DNA of 64,000 nucleotides from the NCBI RefSeq assembly GCF_030065675.1, contig NZ_JASJDK010000011.1, positions 1 through 64,000 on the forward strand, in the 5' to 3' direction. The stretch comes from Mastigocoleus sp. MO_188.B34. GTDB taxonomy: Bacteria > Cyanobacteriota > Cyanobacteriia > Cyanobacteriales > Nostocaceae. Each line of letters begins with the position of its first letter. Positions within the stretch are counted from its first letter, which is position 1. Below the pieces are notes generated by a model. It was not told the origin of the DNA and searched no databases. It saw nothing but the letters and a program-made list of their open reading frames with translations. Position numbers and translations under genes: made by a program. This document shows, piece by piece, positions 47,008-56,396 of the stretch.

Positions 47008-47171
47008 TGCATAAAAAACAAGTTATTAGCATAGTAAATAAAAAAATAGTGGGTATTGCAAGTAGTAAATCAAAGAAGGAAAAGTATCATTTATTTTTGA
47101 TTGTTTTGTAGTCAACAGGACAGTTATAAGATTGGTACTAGGCTTAAATATTAATTAGGTCAATGATTTAG

Positions 47172-47211
47172 AATCGCATATGAAGTAACTAATTTTATGT
47201 GCGGATTTTTT
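47172..47211 (+). terminator. Orphan terminator-like hairpin
   Basis: AATCGCATA pairs with TATGTGCGGATT with small bulges, followed by six T residues (47206-47211). No gene ends upstream on this strand within 880 bases, so it may end a small RNA or a long leader. It lies 102 bases before the Mo-nitro_C gene. Confidence 0.45.
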
Positions 47212-47313
47212 AGTTTCAATCTTGTAATTAAATTTGATTATTTAAGGTTTACAAGCAAGGCAATCATCTTCAAACAACTTGATTTTTAATTTTGATAAAA
47301 GAGGCTTAGGACT

Positions 47314-47673
47314 ATGGTGAATACAAACAGTCAATCAATTAATTTTTCTGCTTACGTTCAACAATTAGCACCTAGCGATATCAAATCAGCAAAAAAAACA
47401 TCAAAATCTTTTCGATTTAATCCCTTGCAGCCATTACGTCAATTCTTAGACAGCCTAAATATCAAAAATCGTAAGTTTGCAAAGTTGATTGCAAAGTTGA
47501 TCCCAGCCCAATGTCCTTTTGAGCGCGACATTGTGATTTTTGGTCGCAAAATAGGTCATATTCCTCCGCTATGCAAGTTAAACCCACTGTACGAAGAATT
47601 AGTGTGCTTGCGTTTTCGCGCATTATGCTATTTAGTAGATGAGTACGGTGAAGACATAGAGTCTTACTGCTAA
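47314..47673 (+). CDS. Mo-dependent nitrogenase C-terminal domain protein
   Basis: A 119-residue protein of the small cyanobacterial family named after the 'Mo-dependent nitrogenase C-terminal' domain. The diagnostic part is 'LIPAQCPFERDIVIFGRKIG' then 'HIPPLCKLNPLYEELVCLRF' and 'RALCYLVDEYGEDIESY'. The four cysteines in the core are conserved in the family as I remember it. Despite the name the protein is separate from nitrogenase and its role is not known; it is common in filamentous cyanobacteria. The first ~35 residues are a polar, variable extension. A long AT-rich region with possible regulatory structure lies upstream. Confidence 0.85.
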   Translation: MVNTNSQSINFSAYVQQLAPSDIKSAKKTSKSFRFNPLQPLRQFLDSLNIKNRKFAKLIAKLIPAQCPFERDIVIFGRKIGHIPPLCKLNPLYEELVCLRFRALCYLVDEYGEDIESYC

Positions 47674-47741
47674 TGTCTTACTGCTAATATTTATTTAGTA
47701 TCTACTCAGATTGATTTGTCAGATTTATTTGCGACTACGCG

Positions 47742-48029
47742 ATGGAAACTAAACCCTCAGAAATTACAATTGAACATCAACCAACCCCAGAAAAGCTTCA
47801 GAAATTAGGTGTATATAGTTGGGATATTTGGATGAAAGAGGCTTCAAAGTTTCCTTGGAAATATGATTCTCAAGAGACCTGTTATTTTTTAGATGGTGAC
47901 GTCATTGTAACTCCCGACAAAGGACAACCATGACAAATGGGAAAAGGTGATTTGGTTATATTTCCTGCTGGAATGTCTTGCACCTGGGAAATCAAAAGCG
48001 ATGTAAAAAAGCATTATAATTTTGATTAG
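47742..48029 (+). pseudogene. Cupin (DUF861-type) gene with in-frame TGA
   Basis: The frame reads 'GVYSWDIWMKEASKFPWKYD' and 'SQETCYFLDGDVIVTPDKGQP', then a TGA at 47931-47933, and in the same frame 'QMGKGDLVIFPAGMSCTWEI' and 'KSDVKKHYNFD' before a TAG. Together this is a complete ~95-residue cupin of the DUF861 ((S)-ureidoglycine aminohydrolase-like) kind, where a residue such as Val normally occupies the TGA position. One base change has probably broken the gene recently, since the rest of the frame is undamaged. Readthrough or a sequencing error are the alternatives. It is followed by an AT-rich direct repeat (ATTATAATTTTGATTAGT, 48013-48030, repeated at 48032-48050) and no further gene before 48274. 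Confidence 0.8.
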
Positions 48030-48273
48030 TCATTATAATTTTTTGATTAGTTTTTAGGGGATTGCCAAAAATAACTCCAAGAAATATTTCCTCAAAAATA
48101 AATTCATACCACAATTTATTGGCTGTAGGATGTGCAAATACCTACATATCACTTGTTGTAAGTAAGTTTGTTTTAAAAGATATTTCTACTGAAGATATTT
48201 CTAGAAATCAAACTCTTCTAGTGAAAATTGAGGTAGGGTTAAAAAAGTTTTACGAAAATATTGGATAGTATTA

Positions 48274-49020
48274 ATGCTGTTACATTTGAGCACTTGGCAA
48301 GAAGTCGAGGAATATTTACAGCGCTCTCGCGGGATAATTGTACCAATAGGTTCAACAGAACAGCATGGTCCAACAGGTTTAATTGGTACTGACGCCATAT
48401 GTGCAGAAGCAATAGCTAGTGCAGTTGGAGAAGTGACACAAGCCATAGTTGCACCAACAATTAATGTGGGCATGGCGTTGCATCATACAGCTTTTCCCGG
48501 TACCATTAGTCTACGTCCAAGCACAATGATCCAATTAATCAAAGATTATTTGACTTGTTTGGTGAAAGCTGGTTTTTGCAAGTTTTACTTTATTAATGGA
48601 CATGGCGGTAATATTGCTACCCTCAAAGCAGCTTTCTCGGAAACTTATGCTTACTTAGCAGATTTACAGCTACATAATGCTTCACAAGTACAATGTCAAG
48701 TAGCCAACTGGTTTATGTGTGCAGATGTGTACAAACTAGCGAAAGAATTGTATGGCTCGGAAGAAGGTTCCCATGCAACACCTTCAGAAGTTGCTTTAAC
48801 TCAATATATTTATCCAGATAGTATCAAACAAGTAATTGTATCTGCAGAAGTAAACAAAGAGCGAAAAATATACAGCGCAACTGACTTTCGAGATCGTTAT
48901 CCGGATGGGAGGATGGGTTCTAATCCCAACCTTGCGACACCAGAACATGGTAAGCAATTTTACGATTTAGCAGTAAAGGAATTGAGTAATGGGTATTTAG
49001 AGTTTTTAGATTCCCAATAA
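48274..49020 (+). CDS. Creatininase-family amidohydrolase
   Basis: A 248-residue metal-dependent amidohydrolase. The binuclear metal-site motifs of the creatininase/MftE family are seen: 'VPIGSTEQHGPTGLIGTDAI' with Glu29, His31 and Asp40, 'HHTAFPGTISLRP' near residue 70, 'INGHGGN' with His110, and a late acidic residue in 'YGSEEGSHATPSE'. The family hydrolyses cyclic amides or formamides, including creatinine and pyrimidine intermediates. The substrate here cannot be told. The broken cupin gene upstream, related to ureide metabolism, hints at nitrogen-compound breakdown. Confidence 0.85.
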   Translation: MLLHLSTWQEVEEYLQRSRGIIVPIGSTEQHGPTGLIGTDAICAEAIASAVGEVTQAIVAPTINVGMALHHTAFPGTISLRPSTMIQLIKDYLTCLVKAGFCKFYFINGHGGNIATLKAAFSETYAYLADLQLHNASQVQCQVANWFMCADVYKLAKELYGSEEGSHATPSEVALTQYIYPDSIKQVIVSAEVNKERKIYSATDFRDRYPDGRMGSNPNLATPEHGKQFYDLAVKELSNGYLEFLDSQ

Positions 49021-49182
49021 AAGTTTATCTAATGATGGATTTATAATTATATTCAGAGCACTTTAGGGATGTTACCATAGCATCTCTATAATCACATAAC
49101 TTAAATACTTTTTACTTCCTGGGAAAACATTTGAATGTTTGTTCCAGGATTGTTATATTAAATTCTACTTAAAAAAACTGCT

Positions 49183-49764
49183 ATGGCTCGTAAAAAGGAG
49201 TTCGAACGAGAAAAAGTCCTTGAACAAGCAATGGAGACATTCTGGCGCTATGGCTACGAAGGAACTTCAATTCAAGACTTAGTCCAAAGTATGGGAATTA
49301 ATCGCGGTAGTATTTATGACACTTTCAAAGATAAACGCTCTTTGTTTAAAGCTGCATTAGTTCACTATAGCGATACATTTGTGAGTTCTATGTTTACCGC
49401 ATTAAGAACTCCTGATGCATCAAAACAAGAAATTATTAACCTTTTCTACGATCTAGTCGAAAAAGCTGTTATTGATTCTCAATACAAAGGTTGTTTGATT
49501 ACTAATTCAGTTGTAGAAATTGGTCATCACGATCCGGAAATTGCAGCACATTTGGCGCAAGAGATCCAAAAAGTTGAAGAATTACTATATGAGGTTTTAG
49601 TAAGAGCTAAGAAAAAAGGGGAAATTCAAGTAAATAAAGATCCTCGTGCATTAGCACGTCATTTACTCTGTAGTTTAAAGGGTTTGCGAGTGATTTCCAA
49701 AATTAATCCAGATAAAGAAGTTCTCCTAGATATGGTTGATGTGACTCTTAGTATTTTGGAATAA
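49183..49764 (+). CDS. TetR family transcriptional regulator
   Basis: A 193-residue repressor-type protein. The N-terminal TetR helix-turn-helix is clear: 'REKVLEQAMETFWRYGYEGT', 'SIQDLVQSMGINRGSIYDTF' and 'KDKRSLFKAALVHY'. The C-terminal ligand domain (~65-193) is typical in length and resembles the group with 'GCLITNSVVEIG'. It follows the creatininase gene by 162 bases on the same strand and may regulate itself or its neighbours; no operator was identified. Confidence 0.88.
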   Translation: MARKKEFEREKVLEQAMETFWRYGYEGTSIQDLVQSMGINRGSIYDTFKDKRSLFKAALVHYSDTFVSSMFTALRTPDASKQEIINLFYDLVEKAVIDSQYKGCLITNSVVEIGHHDPEIAAHLAQEIQKVEELLYEVLVRAKKKGEIQVNKDPRALARHLLCSLKGLRVISKINPDKEVLLDMVDVTLSILE

Positions 49765-50096
49765 ACATGAAAAATAGTATTAAAAAATAAATTAATTGTA
49801 GATGTTATTTTTGATTATTTTATATTTACTTTTAATTATTCCATCTCCCTTCAGGAAAAATATAATTTATTAATCTAAATTTTTTCTGTTATCAATAGGT
49901 TTAAAAATAGAATGGAGAGATTTATAACATTACGTTGCTGGATTAGGATTTTTTGTTATCAGTTCCCTTTTAGGAAAAGATTACTTATCACTACCTAGTC
50001 CATACAGTTAATGCTATACTTCTCCATCCAAATAGCTGAGCAAAATACTAAATAGTTAGTTCTGGAAACTTTACAAAAAATATTTCCTAGCAGTAA
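49765..50096. other. Convergent intergenic region, 332 bp
   Basis: AT-rich spacer between the convergent TetR and GH57 genes. No gene and no convincing terminator hairpin were seen. Confidence 0.35.
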
Positions 50097-52811
50097 CTAA
50101 TATCTTAACCAAGAACTAACATCAACTTGTAATTTTTGACCCAGCTTCAATATTTTCCGGTATTTACTCATATCCTCTGAATTGTGGGTAAGGATTTGTA
50201 ATTGTGGAACAATTTGAGTGTACAAACAGTTCAAGTATAATTCTTGGGAGCGTTCTAACGAAATACCAATATCTAACTTGTGTGCAACATCAATTAATTG
50301 TTCCAAACGTTCAATACATGTGTGGAAACTACCGTTACTTTGATGCAATAATTGCCAAAGCAGTCGCTTAATTAATTCTTCAATTGTTTGCTTACTTTCT
50401 GGTGCTTTTAAATTACAGCGTAAATGTTTGGCTTCGGTAGCGATCGCCTCTAGTTCCAATAAATGATTCGAACTCAGTTGTGCTTCGGTAATGTCATGCT
50501 CTAAAGCTTTAATAGTTGTTTTACAGCGATATCCCAAAGCAACTTCTGCTGCGACTTGTAATTCCTGGGGTGCAGTTTGTCCATCCTGATGAAATGCTAG
50601 TAATACCCCGTAATTTTCCCTATAGGCTTGAGTATAAAGTTGATCGAGCCTCGTCAGAGTTTCTTGGGTTAGTAACCGCATGATTCGATGGCGTTCTTCT
50701 GCAAACATATTTTGCAAATTATAGGAATTTTCCCCAAACAACTTAGACATTGTCAAAATCACTCGGGCTGCACTTACTTCTTGCAGTACTCCAAATAATT
50801 CTTCCTTAACTTGTGTATAAATCCGCCGTCCGGTAAAAGGTTGAATACAGCAGTGAAAATCCCAACCACCCAGATGAAGCACAGCAAATATGACATCTTC
50901 ACTTTCCCAGGTAATATCTGACACTAACTTTAAGTGTCCGACAGCTAAAGTTAAAGTTCCCATACGTTGGAGCTGGTAATCTAACTCATGGGCACTGTAG
51001 CAGTAAACCTGTTTGTATTGAGAATGGGGTTGAGACGTTTTTTGGGGGTGAGGTTTCGATTGCTTTCTTTCAGCCGAAGTATATCCATTAAATAGGGAAG
51101 CGATTGCATGGTGAGCAGCGACTTTCGGAAGGCTAATTTGGGAGCTAACTACTAACTGACGGTAAACTCCAGCACCAGTTTTGAAGTAATCAATATTGCT
51201 CGGTGCTTCCTCCAGACGCTGAAGGAACTCTTTTTCTAATTGTACTCCCGCCACATCTCCGGCCAATTCCAAAGCACGGGCTGCATAACGGAGAATTTGG
51301 GTTCCCTCTGGGCGCGATATTTCTTCAAAAAACCAACCACAACTAGTAAACATCAACAAAGCATGACGTTGCATTTCTAATAAGCGCAAGGCGTCCACTT
51401 CTTCCGATGCATTTAATTCATGATTTTGGTGACTGCTCAAAAAACGATGGACATTGGCGTTGGAGCGATCGCGAATCACTTCAATATACTTGTCTCGTGC
51501 TTCCCAAGGATCGTTAAAAAACTCTCTACCATGTTCTTCATAAACTTCAATTAACCGATCCCGCAACCAATTAAGAGCATTTCGTAACGGACGTCGCCAT
51601 TTTAGGTGCCATCCCGGCGCACCTCCACAACCACAGTCATCTTGCCATCTATCGACTCCGTGGGAACAACTCCAAGCAGTAACGGGTTTTAGCTCAACTT
51701 CCCAAGCTGGGGAATTTAAACTTAGATAGTGACCAAAGTTGGTTAAAGTCCAACCTCTTCGTTTAAACTCTTCACTGAAAGCATAAGCCAAAGTTTTTTC
51801 AGTACCACTCTTATGGTGTCCGAAAGTTTCTCCATCGGTTGCAACAGAAATTAACTGTGCAGGACGATGATCCCCTCTGATCGCAGCCCCAATACGTCCA
51901 GCAAAATGGTTGGAATTATACACCACATCACTAAACCCCATATCGCGTGAGATGGGACCATCATAGAAAAAGATATCGATGTAAGGTCTGTTTTGAATCT
52001 CTGGTTTATCAATCTCCTGATTCTCAATCTCTTCTAAACCCTGACTTATGGAAATTTCCCTATTTCCTTTCAGGTAACACCGATAAGGTCGGGTGGGATC
52101 GATTTGACCTCCTCCAACTTCACACCATTCGGGGTTGGTATCCTCAACTGTCGGTAGAAGACGACAGCGTTCTGCTTGGGAAGGAGCAAGAATAATAAAA
52201 CGAATTCCCTCCGCAATCAACACTTCAAGGGTTGGGTAGTCTACAGCCGTTTCCGCCAACCACATTCCTTCGGGATCACGACCAAATCGCGAACGAAAAT
52301 CTGCTTTCCCCCAACGGATTTGTGTATATTTATCTCTTTCGTTAGCCAAAGGCATAATTATGTGATTGTATACCTGCGCGATGGCGTTCCCATGACCATT
52401 TAGACGCTCTCTAGATTTGCGATCCGCATCTAGAATTCGTTGATAAACTTCTACATCATGTGATTCCAACCATGACATTAATGTCGGTCCAATATTAAAA
52501 CTCAAATACTCATAATTATTAACGATCCCCGTTAATTCACCTCTATCATTTAAGACTCTAGCAAAGGCATTGGGACGATAACATTCATAATGTATTCGCT
52601 CGTTCCAATTATGAAATGGTGCAGCACTACTTTGACGTTCAATAGCATCTAAATAAGGATTTTCCCGTGGTGGCTGATAAAAATGTCCATGTACTGTAAC
52701 GTAAACACCAGTAGCCGAATTTAGGGGATCGGGCTGATAGGTATTTGCCGTATTTTTTTCTTCATTCAATATCGTGTCAGCATTAGCTGATTTTTCAACT
52801 AAAGAAGTCAT
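50097..52811 (-). CDS. GH57 family glycoside hydrolase (DUF3536 type)
   Basis: A 904-residue protein of glycoside hydrolase family 57, which acts on alpha-glucans. The first GH57 motif is 'VHGHFYQPPRENP' near residue 41. The segment with the likely nucleophile Glu187 is 'EGMWLAETAVDYPTLEVL', and 'SVATDGETFGHHKSG' carries the acid Asp region. The long C-terminal half is of the DUF3536 type seen in cyanobacteria and contains a Cys-rich 'DDCGCGGAPGWHLKWRRPLR' segment. A role in glycogen branching or breakdown is likely but the activity is unknown. The start is uncertain: ATGs at 52811 and 52826 are both possible and neither has a ribosome site. Confidence 0.82.
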   Translation of the reverse strand: MTSLVEKSANADTILNEEKNTANTYQPDPLNSATGVYVTVHGHFYQPPRENPYLDAIERQSSAAPFHNWNERIHYECYRPNAFARVLNDRGELTGIVNNYEYLSFNIGPTLMSWLESHDVEVYQRILDADRKSRERLNGHGNAIAQVYNHIIMPLANERDKYTQIRWGKADFRSRFGRDPEGMWLAETAVDYPTLEVLIAEGIRFIILAPSQAERCRLLPTVEDTNPEWCEVGGGQIDPTRPYRCYLKGNREISISQGLEEIENQEIDKPEIQNRPYIDIFFYDGPISRDMGFSDVVYNSNHFAGRIGAAIRGDHRPAQLISVATDGETFGHHKSGTEKTLAYAFSEEFKRRGWTLTNFGHYLSLNSPAWEVELKPVTAWSCSHGVDRWQDDCGCGGAPGWHLKWRRPLRNALNWLRDRLIEVYEEHGREFFNDPWEARDKYIEVIRDRSNANVHRFLSSHQNHELNASEEVDALRLLEMQRHALLMFTSCGWFFEEISRPEGTQILRYAARALELAGDVAGVQLEKEFLQRLEEAPSNIDYFKTGAGVYRQLVVSSQISLPKVAAHHAIASLFNGYTSAERKQSKPHPQKTSQPHSQYKQVYCYSAHELDYQLQRMGTLTLAVGHLKLVSDITWESEDVIFAVLHLGGWDFHCCIQPFTGRRIYTQVKEELFGVLQEVSAARVILTMSKLFGENSYNLQNMFAEERHRIMRLLTQETLTRLDQLYTQAYRENYGVLLAFHQDGQTAPQELQVAAEVALGYRCKTTIKALEHDITEAQLSSNHLLELEAIATEAKHLRCNLKAPESKQTIEELIKRLLWQLLHQSNGSFHTCIERLEQLIDVAHKLDIGISLERSQELYLNCLYTQIVPQLQILTHNSEDMSKYRKILKLGQKLQVDVSSWLRY

Positions 52812-53385
52812 GTAGAGATTATCCATGTTATAGAAAAAAAGCAATATTATCCTGAAATTTCATCTTGAAATAATCCATGTATTGCTTAATATACTTGCGT
52901 TACAGCAAAACAAATTCATAGATGACAATTATGAAAAATGACAATTATGGAAAATATAGTTACAACAAATAATCAAACAATCTTCACAATAGATAGTAAT
53001 TTGTATTTACTTTACTTGAGCAAATGGCTGTTCCCTATAGCCAACAAACAACTGCTATTCTAACTAAATTCTTCAGAATTTTTTTTGTTGCAAGTTCCAA
53101 TGAATAAAACAGCAAAAATTTTATTACCCTTTAAGATTCTAAATCCCATCTTGCCTACAAATTATAAAATTTTATTTACAATTTTATACAGAAAATAACA
53201 AATTTGTGATTGGTATTACCTCTACCATTACGAACAAACATTTTTATGAGAAACAGTAGATCTTCGGAACCTGAAATTAAGTCTTGCGAGGGTATTCTAG
53301 AGTATAATCCGTTGCGTTACCATCTCTCTGAGGCATCACGAGATTTTGTAATTTTGTGACTGGTATCCCTGATTTGAAATGATAA
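52812..53385. other. Divergent intergenic region, ~570 bp
   Basis: AT-rich spacer between the divergent GH57 and Ca2+/H+ exchanger genes. No gene was found; promoters for both must lie here. Confidence 0.35.
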
Positions 53386-54483
53386 ATGTCAGTTAAAAAG
53401 AAAATATTTTCCGTCTTGTTAGCTTTTGTCCCAGTTTCAATCGCAGCCCACTTCCTAGGGTGGGGAGAATTAACTGTTTTCGTTACCGCTGGGTTAGCAA
53501 TTTTACCTTTAGCTGCTTGGATGGGTACAGCCACAGAGGAGATTGCTGTGGTGGTCGGTCCTTCATTAGGCGGATTGTTAAATGCTACTTTTGGTAATGC
53601 TACAGAACTAATTATTGCTTTGTTTGCCTTAAGGGCGGGACTCGTAGACGTAGTCAAAGCAAGTATCACTGGTTCGATTATTGGTAACTTACTGTTAGTG
53701 ATGGGTTTGGCAATGCTTTTGGGTGGTTTGAGCCATAAAGAGCAAAATTTCCAGCCTGATGTGGCGCGATTAAATGCAGCTTCAATGAATTTGGCTGTAA
53801 TTGCGATTTTAGTCCCGACGGCGATGCACTTCACATCAAACAACGGGATTAGCCAAATTACATTGCAAAATTTATCTTTGGCTGTTGCTGCAGTCTTGAT
53901 TTTAGTTTACGCTTTAACCTTATTATTCTCTATGAAAACCCATTCTTATCTTTATGATGTGGGTGTAGTAGAGGGTTCTGAGCAATTGGTAAATAATGGT
54001 CACCAACCCAATGTTTGGAAGTGGATGGGAGTACTGCTACTTTGCACTGTACTAGTATCATTTGAGTCGGAGTTTTTGGTTGGTTCTTTGGAAGTAGCTA
54101 CATCCGAACTGGGTCTAACAGCATTATTTACTGGGGTTGTCATAGTTCCGATAATTGGTAATGCAGCAGAACATGCTACAGCAGTTACGGTCGCGATGAA
54201 AAACAAGATGGATTTATCTTTGTCTGTCGCTGTTGGCTCTAGCATGCAAATTGCTTTATTTGTTGCACCTGTACTGGTAATCGCAGGTTGGTTGTTTGGA
54301 AAACCAATGGATTTAGATTTCAACCCTTTTGAATTAGTAGCGGTAGCTGTATCGGTGTTGATTGCTAATAGTATTAGTTCTGATGGTAAGTCCAATTGGC
54401 TTGAAGGTACTTTATTACTAGCATCCTATGTGATTCTGGGTTTAGCTTTCTATTTTCATCCAGTTATAGAAGGAATTGGATAG
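53386..54483 (+). CDS. cax: Calcium/proton exchanger
   Basis: A 365-residue antiporter of the CaCA superfamily (CAX type) with about 11 membrane helices. The two alpha-repeats with the acidic motif are 'NATFGNATELIIALFALRAG' and 'IIGNAAEHATAVTVAMKNKM'. It should export Ca2+ in exchange for protons at the plasma or thylakoid membrane and has been linked in cyanobacteria to calcium and alkaline-salt tolerance. The length is normal. An excellent terminator lies ~70 bases downstream, so it is transcribed alone. A long minus-strand frame over its 5' part is a shadow. Confidence 0.92.
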   Translation: MSVKKKIFSVLLAFVPVSIAAHFLGWGELTVFVTAGLAILPLAAWMGTATEEIAVVVGPSLGGLLNATFGNATELIIALFALRAGLVDVVKASITGSIIGNLLLVMGLAMLLGGLSHKEQNFQPDVARLNAASMNLAVIAILVPTAMHFTSNNGISQITLQNLSLAVAAVLILVYALTLLFSMKTHSYLYDVGVVEGSEQLVNNGHQPNVWKWMGVLLLCTVLVSFESEFLVGSLEVATSELGLTALFTGVVIVPIIGNAAEHATAVTVAMKNKMDLSLSVAVGSSMQIALFVAPVLVIAGWLFGKPMDLDFNPFELVAVAVSVLIANSISSDGKSNWLEGTLLLASYVILGLAFYFHPVIEGIG

Positions 54484-54549
54484 ATAATCTATTTCAGATT
54501 CAACTATATTTTTTGCAGATTTTTGCACATCAAAATTTAAACTCTTTGC

Positions 54550-54582
54550 ATGTTGGTGTAACTTACGCCAACATCTTTTTTT
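54550..54582 (+). terminator. Intrinsic terminator of the cax gene
   Basis: ATGTTGGTGTAA and TTACGCCAACAT (54550-54574) form a near-perfect hairpin with one G-T pair, followed by C and seven T residues (54576-54582). Confidence 0.85.
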
Positions 54583-54677
54583 GTTTTACCAGTTCTGTAC
54601 GAACAAAAGAGATAGAAAGTTTGAGACGACTAAAAACACCATAAAATAAAAAACATCACAAGATTGTGAATAAAAAG

Positions 54678-54863
54678 ATGAATAAAAAAATTGATGCGAG
54701 TCAATATGTAGAACAGGCAGCGTTATTATTAGATTTACAATTACGAGATGAATATCGAAATAGTGCGATCGCAAATTTTAAGAAAATTCAGGCGATCGCC
54801 AAGCTTGTGAATGAGTTTCCCTTACCGAAAGATATTGAAGTAGGGTCAAAATTTGAACCATGA
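54678..54863 (+). CDS. DUF4089 / AtzG-like small subunit
   Basis: A 61-residue protein. 'IDASQYVEQAALLLDLQLRD' and 'EYRNSAIANFKKIQAIAKLV' with a 'FPLP' end match DUF4089 (AtzG-like), the small subunit that supports AtzE-type amidases in the manner of GatC with GatA. The next gene is an AtzE-like amidase 58 bases downstream, which strongly supports the call. The ATG at 54678 is chosen; a GTG four codons upstream (54666) is possible. HIP1 sites (GCGATCGC) occur twice in this short gene. Confidence 0.82.
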   Translation: MNKKIDASQYVEQAALLLDLQLRDEYRNSAIANFKKIQAIAKLVNEFPLPKDIEVGSKFEP

Positions 54864-54875
54864 GAGAATAATTTT

Positions 54876-54903
54876 TAATTCGTAATTCGTAATTCGTAAT
54901 TCG
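54876..54903. repeat. Four tandem heptamers TAATTCG
   Basis: TAATTCG is repeated four times without mismatch between the AtzG-like and AtzE-like genes. It is a typical short tandemly repeated heptanucleotide of cyanobacteria and could vary in number among strains. Confidence 0.9.
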
Positions 54904-54921
54904 TAGTCTGAATTTTAAACC

Positions 54922-56328
54922 ATGAATCTAGAACAAGCAGACGCGATCGCCACAGCAGATGCAGTACGTAACGGTAAAATTAGCGCAGTGGAAGTTACCC
55001 AAGCTGCATTAAATAGAATTACAGCACGACAACAGGAATTGAACTGTTTTACTGAGGTAACAGCCACAGCAGCTTTAGCAGATGCAAAACGTATTGATGA
55101 GGAAATTGCAGCAGGTAAAGACCCTGGTATGTTAACTGGTGTACCTTTTGCAGTTAAAAATTTGTATGATATCGCTGGTTTAACAACTCTTGCAGGTGCA
55201 AAAATCAATGCAGAAAACCCACCTGCGACCCAAGATGCTACAGCGATCGCCAAGTTAAAACAAGCAGGTGCAATTCTTGTCGGTGCTTTAAATATGGATG
55301 AATATGCTTATGGGTTTGTGACCGAAAACTTTCATTATGGTGCGACCCATAATCCCCACGATTTAAAACGTATTGCTGGTGGATCGTCGGGAGGTTCAGC
55401 TGCTGCTGTTGCAGGTGGATTGGTTCCTTTAACTTTGGGTTCAGATACTAATGGTTCGATTCGGGTACCTGCGGCTTTATGTGGGATATTTGGTTTCAAG
55501 CCCACCTACGGTAGATTATCGCGTGCAGGTGTTGCTTTATTTTCTAGCAGTCTCGACCACGTTGGACCTTTCGCCCGTTCGGTCAGAGATATCGCTACAG
55601 TATTCGATTTACTTCAAGGAGAGGACGAAGGGGATCCCATCTGTACCAAACATCCTCCCGTAGAAACGCGCAATCTTATCAGTAGAAACACTAATATTGA
55701 TGACATTAAAATTGCGATTGCAGACGATTATTTTACTAAAAAAGCTGCACCGGAAGCCTTAGAAGCAGTGCACCATGTTGCTAAGGCTTTAAATGTAAGC
55801 GAACGTGTAACCATCCCAGAAGCAGAACGCGCCCGCGCAGCAGCATATATAATTACTGCATCCGAAGGTTCAAACTTGCATTTGGATGACTTGAGAAAGC
55901 GTCCCCAAGATTTCGATCCCGCCACACGCGATCGCTTTTTGGCTGGAGCATTAATTCCTGGTAGTTGGTATATTCAAGCCCAACGATTTAGAACTTGGTA
56001 TCGAGATCGAGTTCGAGAAATTTTTAGTAAAAATAACCGCGATCAAATTGATGTAATTTTGGCACCAACAACACCAATTACAGCACCCGAGATCGGACAA
56101 CAAACTATGGTGTTGGACGGTGAGGAAATTCTGGTTCGCCCTCATCTTGGCTTATTTACTCAACCATTATCTTTTATTGGCTTACCCGTTTTATCTGTTC
56201 CCATCCAACGTTCGAATGCTTTACCTTTAGGAGTGCAGTTAATAGCTGCTCCTTATAATGAAGAATTAATTTTAAGAGTTGCAGCAGTATTAGAAAAAAT
56301 AGGTGTAATTTCTACAGCAGTTGTTTAG
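54922..56328 (+). CDS. AtzE-family amidohydrolase (amidase signature)
   Basis: A 468-residue amidase-signature enzyme related to GatA. The Ser-cisSer-Lys triad is visible: Lys79 in 'GVPFAVKNLYDIAG', the cis-Ser in 'IAGGSSGGSAAAVA' (155/156), and the nucleophile Ser179 in 'GSDTNGSIRVPA'. AtzE enzymes hydrolyse 1-carboxybiuret and need the AtzG (DUF4089) subunit, which is encoded just upstream here; related pairs act in purine or oxamate pathways. Without other Atz genes the substrate is uncertain. The last part of the cognate pathway (AtzF-like allophanate hydrolase) is not in this window. Confidence 0.85.
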   Translation: MNLEQADAIATADAVRNGKISAVEVTQAALNRITARQQELNCFTEVTATAALADAKRIDEEIAAGKDPGMLTGVPFAVKNLYDIAGLTTLAGAKINAENPPATQDATAIAKLKQAGAILVGALNMDEYAYGFVTENFHYGATHNPHDLKRIAGGSSGGSAAAVAGGLVPLTLGSDTNGSIRVPAALCGIFGFKPTYGRLSRAGVALFSSSLDHVGPFARSVRDIATVFDLLQGEDEGDPICTKHPPVETRNLISRNTNIDDIKIAIADDYFTKKAAPEALEAVHHVAKALNVSERVTIPEAERARAAAYIITASEGSNLHLDDLRKRPQDFDPATRDRFLAGALIPGSWYIQAQRFRTWYRDRVREIFSKNNRDQIDVILAPTTPITAPEIGQQTMVLDGEEILVRPHLGLFTQPLSFIGLPVLSVPIQRSNALPLGVQLIAAPYNEELILRVAAVLEKIGVISTAVV

Positions 56329-56396
56329 TTCGTGCGATGGAAAATGTAGTCGCTCATAGAAAGAAGAAAATTGTTACGATAGAACCAGGAAGCATT

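Larger units (their letters stand above)
46284..47313. other. Long AT-rich intergenic region, 1030 bp
   Basis: No protein gene was found. It contains a nested inverted repeat at 46938-47007 and an orphan terminator-like hairpin at 47172-47211, listed separately. A TTGACC (46918-46923) with TAAAAC 17 bases downstream is a possible promoter. Together these could outline a small RNA gene. Confidence 0.4.

Noticed and set aside
47314-47673. Nitrogenase structural gene fragment
   Set aside because: The small Mo-nitro_C protein is complete by itself and is not part of a nif cluster here.
48062-48268. 68-codon frame between cupin and creatininase genes
   Set aside because: TTG start, no known motif, and it lies in an AT-rich spacer; not enough support.
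53277-53843. 188-codon minus-strand frame over the 5' part of cax
   Set aside because: It is the reverse shadow of a strongly supported membrane transporter gene.
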